From Flavobacterium cauense R2A-7 (GTDB lineage Bacteria > Bacteroidota > Bacteroidia > Flavobacteriales > Flavobacteriaceae), in NCBI RefSeq assembly GCF_000498475.1, contig NZ_AVBI01000019.1, forward strand, positions 1 to 64,000: a DNA stretch of 64,000 nucleotides, written 5' to 3'. The notes beneath the pieces were generated by a model, which saw only the letters and a program-made list of their open reading frames with translations, did not search any database and had not been told where the DNA came from. Shown here piece by piece: positions 59,351-64,000 of the stretch. The position numbers and the translations under genes were made by a program. Every line of letters starts with the position of its first letter. The stretch's first letter is position 1.

Positions 59351-60433
59351 TTGAGAAAGATTAAATACAAGAAAGTACGTAAAATACAACCCAATTTTTA
59401 CGAATATACCGGAATTTACAAAACGGATCCTGTAGAAATGCAGCTCTTTGTTTATGCCGAAAACCACTTTGAGGAATACCATAAAGTACCATTGCCTAAA
59501 GTTGAAAAAGAGCTCAATGATAAATTTCAGGAAGATAAAGTAAAGTGGCTGAATGTGCACGGATTGCATAATGTGGAATTGATAAAAGAGATAGGTGATT
59601 TGATTGATATTGAACCTTATATCATTGGTGATATTCTAAACACCACCCGTCGTACCAAAATGGAAGAACTCCATGATACTTTGTTTTTTAATATCAAGTC
59701 GATTTTACCGGATGAAAATCTGGACAGTATTCGGGTAGAACAAATCAGTTTTATATTAAAAGAGAATCTTCTGGTTTCGTTTCAGGAAAAAAAGAGCGAT
59801 TTCTTTACACACATTCGGGAAAGAATCCGTTCCAATGCCGGAATCGTATGCCGAAAGAAAAACGATTATTTGTTATACCTGATGCTGGATGCCGTGATGG
59901 AAAACTTTTACATCACCATTGAAAATTATGAAGACCGTATTGAGGCTTTAATGATTGAATCTAAAACCAATCACCGTCAGGATGTTTTGATTCGAATTGA
60001 AAATAACCGCGAGAATCTGAACTTTTTAAAGCGTGCCATTGTGCCGTTGCGGGATGCTTTATTTAGTTTAAAAAGCTTTCAGGACGACAATGAATACGAC
60101 GGAATTGAAAGTGCCAATTATACTTTTTTCGCCCGATTGCATCAGAAATGTTTGGAACTTTTGGAGCAGATTGATTATGACTTGAATTCCCTGGATAGTG
60201 CTTCCCATTTTCATTTTTCGGCGCAAAGTCAGCGTATGAACGAAATCATGAAAACCCTTACGGTAGTTTCGGTCGTGTTTATTCCGCTGACTTTTATTGT
60301 TGGAATTTACGGAATGAATTTCGACAATATGCCTGAATTGCATTGGAAATATGGTTATTTTGAAGTTTTGGCCGGAATGTTTCTTTTGGTTGTAGGCATG
60401 ATTGTGTATTTCAAAAAGAAAAAATGGTTCTAA
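59351..60433 (+). CDS. corA: CorA-family magnesium/cobalt transporter
   Basis: About 360 residues if translation starts at TTG 59351 (MRKIKYKKVRKIQPN). An ATG at 59333 adds six residues but overlaps a TATCTTTA -7-like box (59326-59333). Cytosolic alpha/beta funnel, long stalk helix, and at the C-terminus two membrane helices with the GMN selectivity motif in VGIYGMNFDNMPELHWKYG. Imports Mg2+. The DUF1003 gene begins 13 bp after it, the same strand. Confidence 0.92.
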   Translation: MRKIKYKKVRKIQPNFYEYTGIYKTDPVEMQLFVYAENHFEEYHKVPLPKVEKELNDKFQEDKVKWLNVHGLHNVELIKEIGDLIDIEPYIIGDILNTTRRTKMEELHDTLFFNIKSILPDENLDSIRVEQISFILKENLLVSFQEKKSDFFTHIRERIRSNAGIVCRKKNDYLLYLMLDAVMENFYITIENYEDRIEALMIESKTNHRQDVLIRIENNRENLNFLKRAIVPLRDALFSLKSFQDDNEYDGIESANYTFFARLHQKCLELLEQIDYDLNSLDSASHFHFSAQSQRMNEIMKTLTVVSVVFIPLTFIVGIYGMNFDNMPELHWKYGYFEVLAGMFLLVVGMIVYFKKKKWF

Positions 60434-60446
60434 ATACAACAGAAGT

Positions 60447-61142
60447 ATGAAAACATTTGTCAGTGATATTTCAGGACAGGAATTCCCGATGGCCGATTGC
60501 GTTTACGGAAAAATGATTCGTAAATCGATTTTCGACAGTATTAAAAAAGAACATCCGGAGTTTAATTTAGACAGTTTACTTTCGATAAGCGAACTGAATT
60601 ATTTCCGTGAGAAATACATTTCCGGTTTTCTGCTTAAGGAAGCCAGCGAATTGAACGAACTGGAAAAGACCGTAATTAAGTCGTTAAAAAATAAACAATC
60701 GGTATTACCTCAATATGAAGATGATGCTTCACAAATTACATTCGGACAACGTGTAGCCGATAAAGTAGCCGAGTTTGGCGGAAGCTGGACATTCATCATT
60801 TCTTTCATGTTTTTCCTGGTTGTTTGGATTTGCCTAAACGCTTTTATTCTGATGAATAAAGGATTTGATCCGTATCCGTTTATTCTTCTGAACCTGATTC
60901 TTTCCTGTATTGCGGCTTTGCAGGCACCGGTAATTATGATGAGTCAGAACCGACAGGAAGAAAAAGACCGTCAACGTTCGAAAAACGATTATATGGTCAA
61001 TTTGAAATCGGAACTCGAAATCAGAATGTTACACGAGAAAATCGATCATTTGATTATGCATCAGGAGCAATCGTTAATCGAACTTCAGAAAGTTCAGATT
61101 GACATGATGAATGATATCATTAACAGAATCGAAAAGAAATAG
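60447..61142 (+). CDS. DUF1003 membrane protein
   Basis: 231 residues from the ATG at 60447, just after corA. An N-terminal cytosolic region of about 105 residues (SDISGQEFPMADCVYGKMIR, SELNYFREKYI) is followed by the DUF1003 core: QRVADKVAEFGGSWTFIISFMFFLVVWICLNAF, a second helix ILLNLILSCIAALQAPVIMMSQNRQEEKDR, then a coiled C-terminus ending in IIIRIEKK-like basic residues. The operon position suggests a link to divalent-cation transport; the family's function is not established to my knowledge. Confidence 0.88.
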   Translation: MKTFVSDISGQEFPMADCVYGKMIRKSIFDSIKKEHPEFNLDSLLSISELNYFREKYISGFLLKEASELNELEKTVIKSLKNKQSVLPQYEDDASQITFGQRVADKVAEFGGSWTFIISFMFFLVVWICLNAFILMNKGFDPYPFILLNLILSCIAALQAPVIMMSQNRQEEKDRQRSKNDYMVNLKSELEIRMLHEKIDHLIMHQEQSLIELQKVQIDMMNDIINRIEKK

Positions 61143-61190
61143 TCAGCGGTAATATTGATATAAAAGCTCCAAAAAAACAATAAAATTTAA

Positions 61191-62057
61191 ATGAGAAAAA
61201 TACTATTTTTTATCTGTATAATTAATTTTCATAATGCAAAATCACAAACGTTAGAGGAAAAAATTGCTGAAAAAGCCTGCGAATGTTTAGAAACAAAATC
61301 TAAAATAACTGATGATGTTCATCGAGATTGCATAACAAAATCGATGACTGAAGTCGTTTTTAGCGAAAAAGACATTAAAAACCGGGAAGCAATGAATACG
61401 GTTGACGGAATTAAAAGTCTATTCCGAAAAATCAATGATATTTTACCGGAAACTTGTGATAATTTAAGAGAACAAAAATCCGAGGAAAAAAAGACGCTTT
61501 TTTATTTGAAATCACAAAATGAAAATGCTCAAAATGCTTATATAATTGCCAAAGATTTGATGGATGCCAACAAATATGAATTAGCAATTGAAGGTTTATT
61601 GATGTCAATAAAAAGTGATCCTAAATTTGTTTTAGCTTATGATGATTTAGCAGTTTGTTACAGACAATTGAAAGAGTATGACAAGGCAATAAAATATTAT
61701 AAAAAATCACTCGAAATTTATCCCGAGGGCAACTTTGCATTGATGAATATTGCTGTTGTTTATTCTTTAAAATCTGATTTTAAAACGGTAATTGAATACT
61801 ATGAAAAGCTTAAAAAATATCATCCAAAAGATGCTGAAGGATATTTCGGTGCAGGGAAAAATTATTTCTTGACAGATGATTACGAAAGAGCTCTGAATAA
61901 TATATTTATCGCACACAGAATTTATACAAATGAAAAGTCAGACTACATAAAAGATTCTGAACAACTCATAAAAATTATGTATCAAAAATTAAAGCAAGAA
62001 AATAAAGAAGACCTTTTCAGAAAAATTGCAGAGAATAACGATATTAAACTAAATTAA
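61191..62057 (+). CDS. exported TPR-repeat protein
   Basis: 288 residues. Signal peptide MRKILFFICIINFHNAKSQ, then a cysteine-containing region (EKACECLETKSKITDDVHRDCITKSM) of the kind seen in small Bacteroidota exported proteins, and TPR units from about residue 120 (AYIIAKDLMDANKYELAIEGLLMSIKSDP, LAVCYRQLKEYDKAIKYYKKSLEIYPEG, GAGKNYFLTDDYERALNNIF). Scaffold role inferred. Confidence 0.78.
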   Translation: MRKILFFICIINFHNAKSQTLEEKIAEKACECLETKSKITDDVHRDCITKSMTEVVFSEKDIKNREAMNTVDGIKSLFRKINDILPETCDNLREQKSEEKKTLFYLKSQNENAQNAYIIAKDLMDANKYELAIEGLLMSIKSDPKFVLAYDDLAVCYRQLKEYDKAIKYYKKSLEIYPEGNFALMNIAVVYSLKSDFKTVIEYYEKLKKYHPKDAEGYFGAGKNYFLTDDYERALNNIFIAHRIYTNEKSDYIKDSEQLIKIMYQKLKQENKEDLFRKIAENNDIKLN

Positions 62058-62144
62058 AATCCGGCCACTAATCGCGATTTTATGCAATGGCTGCGTTTGG
62101 AATTTTTTGAAATTATGTGAGCGGAAATTCACCTCTGTAGCGCT

Positions 62145-63527
62145 TTACACCATGTCTTCCGGTTTTACCCAAGTATCGAAATCTTCTGCAGAAACATAGC
62201 CTAAACGGATGGCTTCCTCTTTTAAAGTTGTCCCGTTTTTATGAGCGGTTTGTGCAATTTCCGCCGCTTTGTAATACCCGATTTTAGTATTTAAAGCGGT
62301 AACCAACATCAGGGAATTATCGACCAGTTCTTTAATTCTGTTGTAATTCGGTTCTATACCTTTGGCGCAATGTTCGTTAAAGGAAACACAGGCATCGCCC
62401 AATAGTCTTGCCGATTGTAAAAAGTTGGCTGCAATCATAGGTTTAAAAACGTTTAGTTCGTAATGCCCTTGTGTGGCGCCAATGGTAATAGCAACGTCAT
62501 TTCCCATAACCTGTGCGCAAACCATGGTTAAGGCTTCGCATTGTGTAGGGTTTACTTTTCCGGGCATAATGGAAGAACCGGGTTCGTTTTCCGGAATCAG
62601 AATTTCTCCGATACCACTGCGCGGACCTGAAGCCATCATTCGGATATCATTCGCAATTTTATTCAGGGAAACGGCGAGTTGTTTTAATGCACCATGAGTT
62701 TCCACCATAGCATCGTGTGCGGCTAAGGCTTCAAACTTATTTTCTGCGGTTTTAAACGGAAGATTGGTGAATTTCGCAATGTATTCGGCTACTTTTACAT
62801 CATAGCCATTTGGAGCATTTAAACCCGTTCCTACGGCAGTTCCGCCAAGCGCCAGTTCGGATAAATGGGAAAGCGTGTTTTTTAAAGCCTTCAAGCCATG
62901 ATTCAATTGGGAAACATAACCGGAAATTTCCTGACCGAGTGTAAGCGGAGTCGCATCCATCAAATGGGTTCTCCCAATTTTAACCACATTTTTAAAGGCT
63001 TCTGCTTTTGATTGCAGTGTATCACGAAGTTGTTCAATACCGGGAATCGTAGTTTCAATGATGATTTTATAAGCCGCAATGTGCATGGCAGTAGGGAAGG
63101 TGTCGTTGGACGATTGCGATTTGTTCACATCATCGTTGGCTTTGATGAAGGATTCTTCGCCAATTTCCTTACCAGCTAAAACCTGAGCGCGATTGGCAAT
63201 AACTTCATTCACGTTCATGTTACTTTGCGTGCCCGAACCGGTTTGCCAAATTACCAGCGGAAAATTATCGTTGAGTTTTCCTTGTAAAATTTCTTCGCAA
63301 ACCTGAGCAATTGCCTCTCGTTTTTCTGTTGATAAACTGCCCAACTCGCAATTGGTGTAAGCGGCTGCTTTTTTTAAATAGGCAAAAGCTTCGATAATTT
63401 CTTTGGGCATGGAGGCCGGTTCACCAATTTTGAAGTTGTTTCGGGAACGTTCGGTTTGTGCACCCCAGTATTTTTCTGACGGAACACGTACTTCACCCAT
63501 GGTATCTTTTTCAATTCTAAAGTGCAT
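62145..63527 (-). CDS. fumC: class II fumarate hydratase
   Basis: 460 residues, iron-independent fumarase. N-terminal [65 protein letters not shown], and the signature loop [15 protein letters not shown] with the catalytic serine. Interconverts fumarate and malate in the TCA cycle. Single gene; the 87-bp gap to the convergent TPR gene shows no clear terminator. Confidence 0.95.
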   Translation of the reverse strand: MHFRIEKDTMGEVRVPSEKYWGAQTERSRNNFKIGEPASMPKEIIEAFAYLKKAAAYTNCELGSLSTEKREAIAQVCEEILQGKLNDNFPLVIWQTGSGTQSNMNVNEVIANRAQVLAGKEIGEESFIKANDDVNKSQSSNDTFPTAMHIAAYKIIIETTIPGIEQLRDTLQSKAEAFKNVVKIGRTHLMDATPLTLGQEISGYVSQLNHGLKALKNTLSHLSELALGGTAVGTGLNAPNGYDVKVAEYIAKFTNLPFKTAENKFEALAAHDAMVETHGALKQLAVSLNKIANDIRMMASGPRSGIGEILIPENEPGSSIMPGKVNPTQCEALTMVCAQVMGNDVAITIGATQGHYELNVFKPMIAANFLQSARLLGDACVSFNEHCAKGIEPNYNRIKELVDNSLMLVTALNTKIGYYKAAEIAQTAHKNGTTLKEEAIRLGYVSAEDFDTWVKPEDMV

Positions 63528-63604
63528 AACGATGGTAATTTTCCTTAAAATTAGTGAATATCAATCGTTTAATCATTACCGTTAAAATAAATTTAAGATA
63601 AGTA

Positions 63605-63635
63605 TTGTTCATGCTGAATTTTACCCGTATATTTG
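63605..63635 (+). promoter_or_regulatory. promoter of the last small gene
   Basis: TTG at 63605-63607, 20 nt, TATATTTG at 63628-63635. It overlaps an in-frame TTG at 63633 and so excludes that codon as start. Confidence 0.7.
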
Positions 63636-63662
63636 GCAAGAATTCATAAAATTCCGGAAAAC

Positions 63663-63824
63663 ATGTTTGAATTTCAACAGTATTTAGGCTTTTTACTTTT
63701 CTTAGGTATTTTCTTAACAGGATTTTGGCTTATGCTATTCTTGGTAAACTTCGTGTTTTACTGGGTTGGTGGAGCACTTTGGGAAAGATTCAAAGAGAAA
63801 AGAGCAGAAAGAGCACAAGAGTAA
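63663..63824 (+). CDS. small single-helix membrane protein
   Basis: 53 residues from the ATG at 63663 (MFEFQQYLGFLLFLGIFLTGFWLML). One long or two short hydrophobic segments, then a basic amphipathic end LWERFKEKRAERAQE. It has its own promoter and terminator, which supports a real gene. Function unknown. Confidence 0.72.
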   Translation: MFEFQQYLGFLLFLGIFLTGFWLMLFLVNFVFYWVGGALWERFKEKRAERAQE

Positions 63825-63850
63825 GCGCAAAGTCGTTTTTCTTCGAAATA

Positions 63851-63880
63851 AAAAAGTCCCGACATTTCGGGACTTTTTTT
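63851..63880 (+). terminator. intrinsic terminator after the last small gene
   Basis: AAAAAGTCCCGA / TCGGGACTTTTT stem, four-base loop, seven T. Confidence 0.9.
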
Positions 63881-63919
63881 ATGCTTTTTTGTTTCCAAAA
63901 GGAATATGGTTTATGTCTT

Positions 63920-64000
63920 TAGCCCTGGGTGGAGTGGCATCCTTTTTTATCTTTTCCCGTCACAAAAGCGGGAAAAGATGAAAAAGATAGAGCAGAAAAC
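63920..64000 (+). repeat. dispersed TAGCCC intergenic element, copy C, cut by window end
   Basis: Starts TAGCCCTGGGTGGAGTGGCA like copy A, then has a strong hairpin TCTTTTCCCG / CGGGAAAAGA around TCACAAAAG, nested in ATCCTTTTT / AAAAAGAT, then AGAGCAGAAAAC. It is incomplete at 64000. The hairpin layout supports a structured RNA or a palindromic mobile repeat. Flavo-1-like by recollection only. Confidence 0.5.

Overview
This is an AT-rich chromosomal segment from a member of the Bacteroidota, almost certainly family Flavobacteriaceae and probably Flavobacterium or a close relative. The evidence: type IX secretion parts (a PorQ-like protein and a C-terminal type A sorting domain), many SPII lipoproteins ending in S-C, an ExaC-like aldehyde dehydrogenase next to DUF779, the HsdR_N/holA and EttA neighbourhoods usual in that family, absence of obvious Shine-Dalgarno sequences, and promoters of the Bacteroidota type (TTG or TTTG, about 19-20 nt, then TAnnTTTG) in front of rpsA, ettA, porQ, the OmpA lipoprotein and others. 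I see no tRNA, rRNA, CRISPR array, prophage, insertion sequence, integrase or complete restriction or defence system. Most of the window is core chromosome.

Layout. 0.3-2.6 kb (minus): a tight operon of an alpha/beta hydrolase, a lipoprotein MsrB, a cytosolic MsrB and an endonuclease III. 2.8-11.7 kb (plus): M48 metalloprotease lipoprotein, UMF1-family transporter, lipocalin-like lipoprotein, Lon, PorQ, Cmk, NupG-like nucleoside permease. 12-17 kb: ribosomal protein S1 with a long leader, a large leucine-rich surface protein broken by a one-base deletion, and a fasciclin protein. 17-27 kb: PheT, a prolyl-aminopeptidase-like lipoprotein, the aldehyde dehydrogenase/DUF779/AraC group, a bestrophin and RecG. 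27-37.8 kb: TlpA-like lipoprotein, Dph6-like ATPase, M1 aminopeptidase, small lipoprotein, two tandem carboxypeptidase-regulatory-domain paralogues, PcrA/UvrD helicase, TsaC. 37.9-44.3 kb: OmpA-like lipoprotein, glycosyltransferase, HsdR_N-domain protein, HolA, CPBP-like membrane protein, a TPR protein bracketed by twin hairpins, and an unknown 236-residue protein.

44.3-48 kb is the least ordinary part. A 575-bp gap holds nine exact-length 21-bp units that read as a coiled-coil heptad coding repeat in which three Gln codons have become stops. It is followed by a TPR protein and several small membrane proteins, including a 58-residue one. 48-64 kb: MpaB-like oxygenase, EttA, TPR hybrid histidine kinase, Hsp20, PAP2 phosphatase, DEAD-box helicase, histidine-degradation enzymes HutG and HutI around a divergent coiled-coil protein, CorA with DUF1003, a TPR protein, fumarase C and a short membrane protein.

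Noncoding DNA carries several repeat families: a dispersed element starting TAGCCC (three copies, the last cut by the window end), a duplicated 50-bp element, and three families of 7-bp tandem repeats at seven intergenic spots. The clearest new leads are the decayed heptad array, a perfect 20-bp palindrome before a TPR gene, a terminator-like hairpin ending at the start codon of the DEAD-box gene, and promoters that nearly touch start codons. I did not find a coherent new multi-gene system.
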